DNA of 17,754 nt from JACDAN01 sp035711385. GTDB taxonomy: Bacteria; Actinomycetota; Thermoleophilia; Gaiellales; Gaiellaceae. Shown in pieces: positions 6,391 to 13,263 of the stretch (its first letter is position 1; each line of letters opens with the position of its first letter). The notes beneath the pieces were generated by a model. It made no database searches. It was not told the DNA's origin and worked only from the letters and a program-made list of their open reading frames with translations. The position numbers and the translations under genes are program-made. The DNA lies in contig DASTCG010000132.1 in assembly GCA_035711385.1 (NCBI GenBank), positions 1 to 17,754 of the forward strand. Reading direction: 5' to 3'.

Positions 6391-6479
6391 CGACCCGGGA
6401 ACGGAAATGCCCGCAACGGTCTTCGGGATTGGCTTGCTCATCCGACCGACCTAGCTCGTGACGGGGGCTGACCCCCGTC
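6363..6479. repeat. Pair of inverted GGGGTCAG-type hairpins (REPIN-like candidate)
   Basis: The left palindrome GGGGTCAGACCCC (6363-6375) lies in the last codons of mtnA. The right one, GACGGGGGCTGACCCCCGTC (6460-6479), has an 8-bp perfect stem, and its complement reads GGGGGTCAGCCCCC. The two are thus related and face each other across 84 bases. They fill most of the 102-base gap between the convergent genes mtnA and the GNAT gene, where they may also act as terminators, though neither has a T tract. The rest of the gap shows nothing recognisable. Confidence 0.55.
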
Positions 6480-6492
6480 GAGGCCGACACGG

Positions 6493-7005
6493 CTAGGGCG
6501 CCGGGAAGAGATCGAAGCGCCAGTCGTTGCAGCGCATGAAGCTGCCGGCCGGGTACTCGAACTCGAGATCCGCTTCCACTAAGACGAAGCCCAGCTTGCG
6601 GCATATCGCGTTCGACGGGCCGTTGTCCACGCCGGGAAAGGCATGGACGAACCGGTGCGTCCCGTCCTCCCGGGCCCGGTCGAGCGCGAGAGCAGTCCCC
6701 CGGCTCGCGGTTCCCCGCCCCTGGAACGCCGGCAGCACGGACCAGCCGGTCTCCCAGACATCCCCGCCGCGCCACTCGCGCGCCCAGTAGCCGACGGAGC
6801 CCATCGGCTCCCCGGTCTCCGCGTCGACGATCTTGAACATGCGGCCGGCGTCCGGCTCGAGGTGTCGGTAGCGCTCCAGTCGCTCGACGATCTTCCCCTC
6901 GCTCTCCGGCCCGCCGAGGTGCTCCGTCATCGCCGGGTCCCCGAGCAGAGCGTGCAGCAGCGGCAGGTCGTCGGGACCCCACTCCTCCAGCCGCAGGCCG
7001 CCCAC
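6493..7005 (-). CDS. GNAT-family N-acetyltransferase (RimJ/RimL-like)
   Basis: A 170-residue acetyltransferase that would move an acetyl group from acetyl-CoA to an amine. The GNAT core is visible: GWSVLPAFQGRGTASRGTAL contains the acetyl-CoA pyrophosphate-binding loop (QGRGTA), and VDNGPSNAICRKLGF is the conserved fourth motif (N-x-x-S-N-x-x-x-x-K-L-GF) of RimJ/RimL-type members. The substrate is not predictable. The GTG start at 7005 follows the stop of the mutase gene by two bases, so the two form one transcription unit. Whether the enzyme modifies the mutase or simply shares its transcript is unknown. Confidence 0.88.
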   Translation of the reverse strand: MGGLRLEEWGPDDLPLLHALLGDPAMTEHLGGPESEGKIVERLERYRHLEPDAGRMFKIVDAETGEPMGSVGYWAREWRGGDVWETGWSVLPAFQGRGTASRGTALALDRAREDGTHRFVHAFPGVDNGPSNAICRKLGFVLVEADLEFEYPAGSFMRCNDWRFDLFPAP

Positions 7006-7007
7006 GT

Positions 7008-8588
7008 CTACGCGCGCTGCGCGTCGTACGTTCCGAACTCCTCCCGGAGGACCTCGCAGATCTCTCCCACGGTGCAGCGGGCACCAAGCGCCTCGCGCAT
7101 CGGCACGACCAGGTTCCCGTCCGTTTTCGAAATCCGTCGCACTTCCTCGAGCGCCTGCGCGGCAGCCTCGCCGTCGCGCTCACTCCGGACCCGGGCCGTG
7201 CGCTCGAGCTGCCGCCGCTCCGCCTCCGGGTCGAGCCGGTGGAGCTCGATCGGCTCCGCCTCGTTCTCGTGGTACCGGTTGACGCCGACGATCACGCGGT
7301 CGCCGGCCTCGACCTGCTGCTGGTAGCGGAAGGCGGCGTCCTCGATCTCCCGCTGGACAAAGCCCTGCTCGATCGCCTCGACGGCGCCACCGATCTCGTC
7401 GATGCGCTCGATCAGCTCCCAGGCGGCCTTCTCGAGCTCGGTCGTCAGCGCCTCGATGAAGTAGGAGCCGCCGAACGGATCGGCCGTGTCCGTCCCGCCC
7501 GCCTCGTCGGCGAGGATCTGCTGCGTCCGTAGCGCGAGCTTCGCCGAGCGCTCGGTCGGAAGTGCGAGCGCCTCGTCGAACCCGTTCGTATGGATGGACT
7601 GCGCGCCGCCCGCGACGGCGGAGAGGGCCTGCACAGCCACGCGGACGATGTTGTTCTCCGGCTGCTGCGCCGTCAGCGTCGAGCCCCCGGTCTGGGCGTG
7701 GAACCGCAGCGCCATCGCCTTCGGGTTCGTCGCTCCGAAGCGCTCGCGCATGATCCGGGCCCACAGCCGCCGCGCCGCACGGAATTTCGCGATCTCCTGG
7801 AAGAAGTGGTTGTGCGCATTGAAGAAGAACGACAGCCGCTCGCCGAACTGGTCCGGCGAGAGCCCCGCGGCAACCGCCGCCTCCGCGTAGGCGATCCCGT
7901 TCGCAAGCGTGAACGCGAGCTCCTGGACCGCCGTCGAGCCGGCCTCGCGGATGTGGTACCCGGAGATCGAGATCGTGTTGAAGTGCGGCAGCCGCTCCGC
8001 GCAGTAGGCGAAGAGGTCGGTGGTGATCCTCATCGTCGGCCGCGGCGGGTAGATGTAGTTCCCGCGGGCGCAGTACTCCTTGAGGACGTCGTTCTGGACG
8101 GTGCCGCGGAGCTTGTCGCCGGCGACTCCCTGCTCCTCGCCCACCAGCTCGTAGAGGAGCAGGAGCAGTGCGGCCGGCGCGTTGATCGTCATCGACGTGG
8201 AGACCTCGTCGAGCGGGATCCCGTCGAAGAGCAGCTCCATGTCGGCGAGCGAGTCGATCGCCACGCCCGTGCGGCCGACCTCGCCGGCAGCGCGCGGGTC
8301 GTCGGAGTCGTACCCGAGCTGCGTCGGTAGGTCGAAGGCCACGGAGAGCCCCGTCTGGCCGCGCTCAAGCAGGTAGCGGAACCGCTCGTTCGTCTCCTCC
8401 GCGGAGCCGAAGCCGGCGTACTGGCGGATCGTCCACGGGCGGCCGCGGTACATGTCGCGGTAAGGCCCGCGCGTGTACGGATACTCGCCGGGAAGCTCGA
8501 GCTCGAGCCCTTCGACGTCCTCCTCGGTGTAGACGGGCTTGATCTCGATCCCGGAGTCGGTCTCGCGCCCTTCCTCGGCGGTTGCCAT
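7008..8588 (-). CDS. mutB: Methylmalonyl-CoA mutase, catalytic (large) subunit without B12 domain
   Basis: A radical mutase that interconverts methylmalonyl-CoA and succinyl-CoA with adenosylcobalamin. At 526 residues it holds only the TIM-barrel substrate domain and ends after the linker; the DxHxxG cobalamin-binding domain is absent. It must therefore pair with a separate small subunit, as in archaeal-type split enzymes. By eye, Y57 (RQYAGFG), R175 (CARGNYIYPP), Y211 and H212 (SGYH) match Y89, R207, Y243 and H244 of the Propionibacterium enzyme with identical spacing. Tyr and Arg at the first two sites favour methylmalonyl-CoA over isobutyryl-CoA (Phe/Gln) or 2-hydroxyisobutyryl-CoA (Ile/Gln) mutase. 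The ATG is 38 bases from the divergent L,D-transpeptidase start. A GNAT gene follows immediately. Confidence 0.93.
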   Translation of the reverse strand: MATAEEGRETDSGIEIKPVYTEEDVEGLELELPGEYPYTRGPYRDMYRGRPWTIRQYAGFGSAEETNERFRYLLERGQTGLSVAFDLPTQLGYDSDDPRAAGEVGRTGVAIDSLADMELLFDGIPLDEVSTSMTINAPAALLLLLYELVGEEQGVAGDKLRGTVQNDVLKEYCARGNYIYPPRPTMRITTDLFAYCAERLPHFNTISISGYHIREAGSTAVQELAFTLANGIAYAEAAVAAGLSPDQFGERLSFFFNAHNHFFQEIAKFRAARRLWARIMRERFGATNPKAMALRFHAQTGGSTLTAQQPENNIVRVAVQALSAVAGGAQSIHTNGFDEALALPTERSAKLALRTQQILADEAGGTDTADPFGGSYFIEALTTELEKAAWELIERIDEIGGAVEAIEQGFVQREIEDAAFRYQQQVEAGDRVIVGVNRYHENEAEPIELHRLDPEAERRQLERTARVRSERDGEAAAQALEEVRRISKTDGNLVVPMREALGARCTVGEICEVLREEFGTYDAQRA

Positions 8589-8609
8589 GGAAGGAATCGT
8601 ACGCGGGCC

Positions 8610-8617
8610 TCTATAAA
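8610..8617. promoter_or_regulatory. Possible divergent -10 elements (mutase / L,D-transpeptidase)
   Basis: The only AT-rich stretch of the 38-base divergent gap reads TATAAA on the plus strand (8612-8617), nine bases before the transpeptidase ATG, and TATAGA on the minus strand (8610-8615). Either would give a very short leader. No -35 matches are evident, so this is a candidate only. Confidence 0.35.
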
Positions 8618-8626
8618 GAGAGAGGA

Positions 8627-9715
8627 ATGCGGCGTGTCGCCTTGCTTGCGGCCTTGGCGGGGCTCGTCGTCCCCGCTCCGGCCTTGGGCGCCGAGACGAT
8701 CACGCTCCGTGTAAACCCGGCGATCGTCCGTTACGACGGGCTGGCGCGCTTCCAGGGCGCGACCGTGCCGCTTTCCGACGTCTTTCTCGCGCGGCAGCTC
8801 CCGGGCGGCTGGACGGTCATCGCGCATACGACTGCGGCGACCGACGGCGCCTTCGCGTTCGAGCGACGGGTGCGCAGGCCCGGCGTCTACCAGGCTCGGT
8901 CGTTCGGCGGCGACTCGGCCGTCGTGGCGACGCGGGTCCGTCCGCGGCTGACGGCGCGCATCCGCGGCACCGCGCTCCGCGGCCGGCTGGTCCCGCCGGC
9001 CGCCGGGCGGCTCCTCGTCGGAGGTCGAGGAGTGCGGCTCGGCCCAGGCGGCCGCTTCCGCGTGCGGCTCGACCGCTTGAGCGCCGGGATGCATCGCCTC
9101 TCGGTGACCGTCCGCCCACGCCCCGGCTATGTCCGCGTGACTCGGCTCCTTGCGATCCGGATCCGACGGCCGCCGCTTCGCATCGGCTCCCACGGCCCGA
9201 ACGTGCTCGCGCTCAAGCGCAGTCTCGCGGAGCAGGGCTACGCGCTGCCCGGCGTGGACTCCGGGTACGGGCCCGCCACCTACGAGGCGGTGCTCGCGTT
9301 CCAGAAGGTTCATGGGCTCCCGCGCACCGGCATCGTCGACAGGAGGTTCTGGAGCGTGCTCGCGCGGTCCTCGCGTCCCCGGCCGCGCGTCCCACGCGGC
9401 GACTACCTCGAGGTCAGCAAGACGCGCCAGACGGTGTACGAGGTGCGGGACGGCCGGGTCGTCAACGTGATCCACGCCTCGACCGGCGCAACGGGGAACA
9501 CGCCCGTCGGCACCTGGCACGTCTACCGCGAGGTCTCCGGCTGGGACTGGGTGCTCTTCAACCCGATGTACTTCCTGCGTGGCTTCGCGATCCACGGCTA
9601 CCCGTCGGTCCCGCCGTGGCCGGCGAGCCACGGCTGCGTGCGCGTCCCGCTCTGGATCGCACCGGGCCTTCGCGAGCGCTGGGGTTACGGGTCCGTGGTT
9701 CGCGTCTACGGGTGA
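8627..9715 (+). CDS. Exported L,D-transpeptidase with peptidoglycan-binding domain
   Basis: A 362-residue cell-wall enzyme expected to form 3-3 peptide cross-links or attach proteins to peptidoglycan outside the membrane. A signal peptide starts MRRVALLAALAGLVVPAPALGA. About 150 beta-rich residues follow. Then comes a PG_binding_1 domain (GSHGPNVLALKRSLAEQGY ... VDSGYGPATYEAVLAFQ, about 186-245). The YkuD domain follows (about 262-362), with the His of FAIHGYP and catalytic Cys337 in SHGCVRVP. The ATG at 8627 is chosen because the signal peptide begins there and GAGAGAGG precedes it; an in-frame TTG at 8582 would lie inside the mutase start. The next gene begins 10 bases after the stop. Confidence 0.94.
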   Translation: MRRVALLAALAGLVVPAPALGAETITLRVNPAIVRYDGLARFQGATVPLSDVFLARQLPGGWTVIAHTTAATDGAFAFERRVRRPGVYQARSFGGDSAVVATRVRPRLTARIRGTALRGRLVPPAAGRLLVGGRGVRLGPGGRFRVRLDRLSAGMHRLSVTVRPRPGYVRVTRLLAIRIRRPPLRIGSHGPNVLALKRSLAEQGYALPGVDSGYGPATYEAVLAFQKVHGLPRTGIVDRRFWSVLARSSRPRPRVPRGDYLEVSKTRQTVYEVRDGRVVNVIHASTGATGNTPVGTWHVYREVSGWDWVLFNPMYFLRGFAIHGYPSVPPWPASHGCVRVPLWIAPGLRERWGYGSVVRVYG

Positions 9716-9725
9716 GAATTCCCAT

Positions 9726-10637
9726 GTGGGCGACCCGCTGGACGAGCGCTTGGAGGCACGGGCGCAGCTGCTGCTGACCATGCTCGCCGAGCGGTCCTGG
9801 CGGCGGAAACGAATTCTCCGGAGCCCGGAGTTCCGAAAGAACCTCGATCGGCTCTATACGGCGATCCGCGACACCCAGCGCCTCCGCAACGCAGGACTGC
9901 TCGAAAGCGACCAGGAGGACATGCTCCGCCGGCTACTCCTCTTTGCGGACGAGCCGACGACACTGAACTCGGACGCGCTCGGCCTGTTGCTCGAGGGAGT
10001 CGACCAGATGCTCGTCGAGGCCGGCGACGAGCAGCTCGTCGAGTCGATGCTCGAGATCGAGTACGAGCGTGATCGATACGAGGGCGGCGGCCCAGTCCCC
10101 ACCTGGAGCACGGTTCACGGCGAGGAGCGCCCGACCGACCTGCAGGATGCGAAGGCTCGCCTCTCTACGCTCCTCCGCGCGCGCCACGCGCTGTACACAC
10201 TCCGGCGTGCGCGCGAGGGCACGAGGGCCACGCGACTCGTCTGGCTCGGACCCATCCTCCTGCTGCTCGTCCTCGCGTTCATCGTCCTCGCCTCCTGGGT
10301 GGGGGTCGACACGAGCTGGAAGGACGGCGCCCTCGCCGCCGTGGCGGGAGCGGCAGGCGCGACCCTCGCCGCAGGCCGGAAGGTGCGAGACGCGCTCCCC
10401 CGCATGGGCGACCTGCGGACCTTCTGGTACGCGTTCGTGCTCCAGCTCGCCGTCGGAGCGGTCGCGGGCGTCGTGCTCTGGGGCGTCCTCGAGAGCGGCT
10501 TCGTCGAGTTCGGCGCCAACGGCGAGGAGTGGGCGGTCGTCGCCACGCTCGCCTTCGCCGGCGGGTTCTCGGAGCCCTTCCTGCTCAAGACGGTCGAACG
10601 GGTCACCGGCGCCGGCGACGAGGGCCGAGAGGCATGA
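9726..10637 (+). CDS. Membrane protein of unknown function with long cytosolic helical domain
   Basis: About 303 residues from a GTG at 9726, ten bases after the transpeptidase stop; the start is uncertain, with an ATG at 9780 as alternative. Residues 1-165 are charged and helical (RRKRILRSPEFRKNLDRLYT, then leucine/glutamate-rich segments). Hydrophobic helices follow at about 171-193, 233-255 and 268-290, with a weaker Ala/Gly-rich segment at 200-220 (AVAGAAGATLAAG). The C-terminal AFAGGFSEPFLLKTVERV looks like a conserved signature, but I do not recognise the family. ATGA overlap with the MoaD-MoaE fusion gene indicates coupled translation, and the transpeptidase upstream suggests a three-gene operon of mixed function. 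A link to molybdenum cofactor or envelope assembly is unproven. Confidence 0.82.
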   Translation: MGDPLDERLEARAQLLLTMLAERSWRRKRILRSPEFRKNLDRLYTAIRDTQRLRNAGLLESDQEDMLRRLLLFADEPTTLNSDALGLLLEGVDQMLVEAGDEQLVESMLEIEYERDRYEGGGPVPTWSTVHGEERPTDLQDAKARLSTLLRARHALYTLRRAREGTRATRLVWLGPILLLLVLAFIVLASWVGVDTSWKDGALAAVAGAAGATLAAGRKVRDALPRMGDLRTFWYAFVLQLAVGAVAGVVLWGVLESGFVEFGANGEEWAVVATLAFAGGFSEPFLLKTVERVTGAGDEGREA

Positions 10638-11263
10638 GCGTCCGGGTCCGGCTGTTCGCAGGACTCCGTGAGCGCGCGGGCTGGAGCGAGCGCGAGGTCG
10701 ACGTGGCGACCGTGGCCGAAGTCTGGGGCGAGCTGGGCCTGGGCGAGGAGCCGGAAGGGCTGCTCTACGCCGTGAACCACGAGTACGCGGCGCGGTCGGC
10801 CCGGCTCCAGGACGGCGACGAGGTCGCGGTCATCCCGCCGGTCTCCGGCGGCGGGTTCAGGTTGGTGGACGGGCCGCTCGACGTCGGCGCCGTGATCGCG
10901 GAGGTCGAGGAGGAGCGCGCGGGGGCGGTCGCAACCTTCCAGGGAACCGTGCGGCGGCAGTCGCGCGGCCGCACGGTGATCGCCCTCGAGTACGAAGCCT
11001 ACGCCGGCATGGCCGAGAAGGTCATGGCCGAGATCACCGAGGGCGTGAAGCGGCGGTACGACCTCTGCGGGGTCGCGATCGCCCACCGGACCGGCCGCTG
11101 CGAGGTCGGCGACGTCTCGGTGGTCATCGCCGTCTCCGCGCCGCATCGCCACGACGCGCTGGCGGCGTGCCGCGACGTGATCGACGAGCTGAAGGAGCGC
11201 GTCCCGCTCTGGAAGAAGGAGCTCTACGAGGGCGGCGAGGAATGGATCGGCCGCGGGTCGTAG
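10634..11263 (+). CDS. moaX: Fused MoaD-MoaE, molybdopterin synthase
   Basis: Molybdopterin synthase puts two sulfurs into precursor Z during molybdenum-cofactor synthesis. Here both subunits are in one 209-residue chain. Residues 1-73 are MoaD, a ubiquitin-like sulfur carrier, ending AVIPPVSGG (Gly72-Gly73). Residues 75-209 are MoaE, with VATFQGTVRR, AHRTGRCEVGD, SAPHRHDAL and the active-site lysines of VPLWKKELYEGG. The MoaD glycine must be a free C-terminus to carry thiocarboxylate, so the fusion must be cut after Gly73, as reported for mycobacterial MoaX. The ATG overlaps the previous stop (ATGA, 10634-10637). No other moa genes are in the window. A 12-bp hairpin follows 80 bases after the stop. 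Confidence 0.94.
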   Translation: MSVRVRLFAGLRERAGWSEREVDVATVAEVWGELGLGEEPEGLLYAVNHEYAARSARLQDGDEVAVIPPVSGGGFRLVDGPLDVGAVIAEVEEERAGAVATFQGTVRRQSRGRTVIALEYEAYAGMAEKVMAEITEGVKRRYDLCGVAIAHRTGRCEVGDVSVVIAVSAPHRHDALAACRDVIDELKERVPLWKKELYEGGEEWIGRGS

Positions 11264-11342
11264 AGGGCGAGCCGTGCAGAGATCGGAGCTACGCCGGCTC
11301 CACGCCGATCGCGAGGCGGATCGGTCGCGGGTCGACGAGTGA

Positions 11343-11377
11343 GTCAGGTCTTGCCCGGCCGCCGAGCAAGACCTGAC
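11343..11377. terminator. 12-bp perfect hairpin between convergent genes
   Basis: GTCAGGTCTTGC (11343-11354) pairs perfectly with GCAAGACCTGAC (11366-11377) around an 11-base GC-rich loop. It lies 80 bases after the moaX stop and 28 bases beyond the end of the convergent collagen-like gene, the position of a shared terminator. No T tract follows on either strand. The remaining bases of the 142-base gap show no gene. Confidence 0.6.
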
Positions 11378-11405
11378 CACACGCCTCCGATGAGTGCAGT
11401 AGCCG

Positions 11406-12155
11406 CTAGTCGCCCGATGGCCCGGCCGCGTTGGCCGAGGGAAGCCCAACCCCGCCGACGGCAAGGGTTCCAGTGCCGCTTCCGACCTGCGTCGCCGTGA
11501 GCGTCCGATTGAAGACCGTGCACGTACCGGTACCGAAGTTCCGGTACGCGGTGACTGCGATCGTCTGCGTGGCCCCCGTCACAGACAGCAGCCGCTGCAT
11601 GCTGAGTGTGCTCTCGATGTACTCGTTTGCGGTCGGATGTGTCGTGCCGAGCTCGCCGTGGTCTCCGACCTGAGTGCCGTCACGGGTGATTCTCGCGAAG
11701 ATAGTGCATGTGGACGGGGCAGCCGCACCGTCGAACATCGATGCTGTGGCCTGAACCAAGTAGGTGGCAGGCCCAGGGAGGGTCAGGGTATTGATCGTCG
11801 TCGGCGACCCTGAGCTAGTCGAGATGCCCAGGTTCACTGCAACGTGGTGCTGATACGTGGCGCTGGGACCCACATCGCCCTTGTCACCCTTGTCACCCTT
11901 GTCGCCCTTGTCGCCCTTGTCCCCCTTCGCGCCGGTGAAGCCCCGCGGACCGCGAACTGAGCCCTTGAAATCTTTCGGCGTCAACGACTTGTTCTTCACG
12001 TCGAGTCCGGTTATCGAGCTGTTCTTGATCTGCTTGCCCGTGATGAGGGCTGACGTCGTCGCGACCGCCGTGCCCGTTAGTGCTACGAAGAGCGCGAGCA
12101 TCGCCACGATCATCGCCGGCGAGACGCGCGGGAGCCGTGCAAGTACTTGCTTCAA
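11406..12155 (-). CDS. Exported protein with short collagen-like repeat (GDK type)
   Basis: 249 residues. The N-terminus has a Lys/Arg start and a hydrophobic helix (SPAMIVAMLALFVALTGTAVA), so it is exported or membrane-anchored. A short linker (GKQIKNSSITGLDVKNKSLT) is followed by ten Gly-X-Y triplets at about residues 70-99, five of them GDK, then a beta-rich C-terminal domain of about 150 residues. Such proteins form trimeric collagen-like stalks with a globular head; the role is unknown. The start is a TTG at 12155-12153, chosen because GGAAGGAG (12163-12170) lies seven bases upstream and no ATG fits. The linker and head style is one I associate with Thermoleophilia, where paralogues are common. 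Confidence 0.85.
   Translation of the reverse strand: MKQVLARLPRVSPAMIVAMLALFVALTGTAVATTSALITGKQIKNSSITGLDVKNKSLTPKDFKGSVRGPRGFTGAKGDKGDKGDKGDKGDKGDVGPSATYQHHVAVNLGISTSSGSPTTINTLTLPGPATYLVQATASMFDGAAAPSTCTIFARITRDGTQVGDHGELGTTHPTANEYIESTLSMQRLLSVTGATQTIAVTAYRNFGTGTCTVFNRTLTATQVGSGTGTLAVGGVGLPSANAAGPSGD
11878..11926 (-). repeat. 9-bp tandem repeat coding for Gly-Asp-Lys triplets
   Basis: Five near-identical copies of a 9-base unit (GGCGACAAG or GGTGACAAG on the minus strand), with wobble changes only. They encode the GDK run of the collagen-like protein. Copy number could vary between strains by slippage. Confidence 0.75.
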
Positions 12156-12186
12156 GTCAATGCTCCTTCCCCGCAGTTAGACGACT

Positions 12187-12212
12187 GCTGGCCAGACGGA
12201 CGTCCGGCCAGC
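12187..12212. promoter_or_regulatory. Nested dyads in the divergent region before the M29-like gene
   Basis: In the 124-base gap between the TTG of the collagen-like gene and the ATG of the peptidase gene, GCTGGCC (12187-12193) pairs with GGCCAGC (12206-12212). Inside lie the perfect palindromes CTGGCCAG (12188-12195) and CGGACGTCCG (12197-12206). This may be an operator for the divergent pair or a leader hairpin. I found no convincing -35/-10 pair in the gap. Confidence 0.4.
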
Positions 12213-12279
12213 TTCTTCCGCCTGACATTGCGGTGAGCCTATTGCGGGCGTCGGAGGTCACAGGTGCGAGGATGAGGCG

Positions 12280-13263
12280 ATGCAGGTCGGCCGTGACTAT
12301 GTGATGCCCGGCTGGTGCCGGAACCTGATCGAGGCCGGGGCGCTCCGCGCCGACGAGAAGGTGCTCGTCGTCGTCGACGAGCCGCTCGTCGTGCAGGGGT
12401 CACAGCTCGCGACCGCCGTGAAGGAGGCCGGCGGGAGCACGACACTCGCGCTCTGGGCGGGCGAGCGTCCGCTGCCGGGCGCACCTCCGGAGGTGGTCGC
12501 GGCCGCCGAGCGGGCGACGCTCGCCTACTTCGTTACCGAGCGGCCGCACCCAGAGGAGGCCGAGGCACGCTCACAGCTCGCCGAGACGATGTTCGCCCAC
12601 GGCGGGCGTGAGATCTATCTGAGTTTCGTCACTCCGGAGCTGCTGGAGGGTGAGCTCTCGCAGCCGTCTCCAGAGCTGGCCGAACCGGCGCGCCGGCTCC
12701 TCGAACAGGTCGAGGGCTCCGAGGTGGTCCGGGTTCGCGGCCGGGCAGGCACCGACCTGACGTTGACTGTGACCGGCCGTCCGTGGAAGACCGACGCCTT
12801 GCCGCTCGAGGAGGGAGGCTTCGCCAACTATCCAGGCGGCGAGGTCTTCGTTGCGCCCTTGAAGGACGGCGCGGCGGGCATCCTCGTCGCCGACCTGACG
12901 GTCCCGTACACCGTCGAGGGGCTCGTGGACGAGCCGGTGACGCTCCGGTTCGAGCACGGCCGCGTGGTGGAGATCTCGGGCGGGCGCGCGGCGCAGATGC
13001 TGCGCGAGCTCGTCGCCGACGCCGGCACGGGAGCTGACGTGATCGCCGAGCTCGGCATCGGGCTCAACCCGGCAGTCGAGCCGCGCGGCAATGTCCTGCT
13101 CGACGAGAAGGCGGCCCGGACGGCCCACGTGGCGATCGGCAACAACGCGGGGCCGTCCTTCGGCGGCGACAACGACGCTGCCATCCACGTCGACTGCATT
13201 TTCTCGGCGCCGGAGGTGGAGGCCGACGGCCGGCGCGTCGACCTCCCCGCATCTCCGACCTAG
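12280..13263 (+). CDS. Aminopeptidase, M29 (AmpS/leucyl aminopeptidase T)-like
   Basis: A 327-residue cytosolic protein resembling M29 metallo-aminopeptidases, which remove N-terminal residues using two metal ions. The family-like C-terminal half is clear: NYPGGEVFVAPLKDGAAG, VDEPVTLRFEHGRVVEISGG, IAELGIGLNP (ligand Glu), LLDEKAARTAHVAIGNNAG and NDAAIHVDCIF (His and Asp ligands). It is shorter than the approximately 410 residues of classical members, with a reduced N-terminal domain, so it may belong to a shorter subgroup with different substrate range. The ATG start is preceded by GAGGA at 12268-12272. Its stop shares CTAG with the stop of the convergent collagen-like gene. No signal peptide is present, unlike both neighbours. 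Confidence 0.82.
   Translation: MQVGRDYVMPGWCRNLIEAGALRADEKVLVVVDEPLVVQGSQLATAVKEAGGSTTLALWAGERPLPGAPPEVVAAAERATLAYFVTERPHPEEAEARSQLAETMFAHGGREIYLSFVTPELLEGELSQPSPELAEPARRLLEQVEGSEVVRVRGRAGTDLTLTVTGRPWKTDALPLEEGGFANYPGGEVFVAPLKDGAAGILVADLTVPYTVEGLVDEPVTLRFEHGRVVEISGGRAAQMLRELVADAGTGADVIAELGIGLNPAVEPRGNVLLDEKAARTAHVAIGNNAGPSFGGDNDAAIHVDCIFSAPEVEADGRRVDLPASPT

Noticed and set aside
8189..9781. A 530-codon minus-strand open frame opposite the L,D-transpeptidase
   Set aside because: Low-complexity Arg/Ala/Asp translation that runs over the divergent gap and into the mutase in a wrong frame; the transpeptidase on the other strand has signal peptide and active-site motifs.
11878..11926. Short regular repeats as a CRISPR array
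   Set aside because: The 9-base unit is an in-frame Gly-Asp-Lys codon repeat without spacers, and no cas gene is present.
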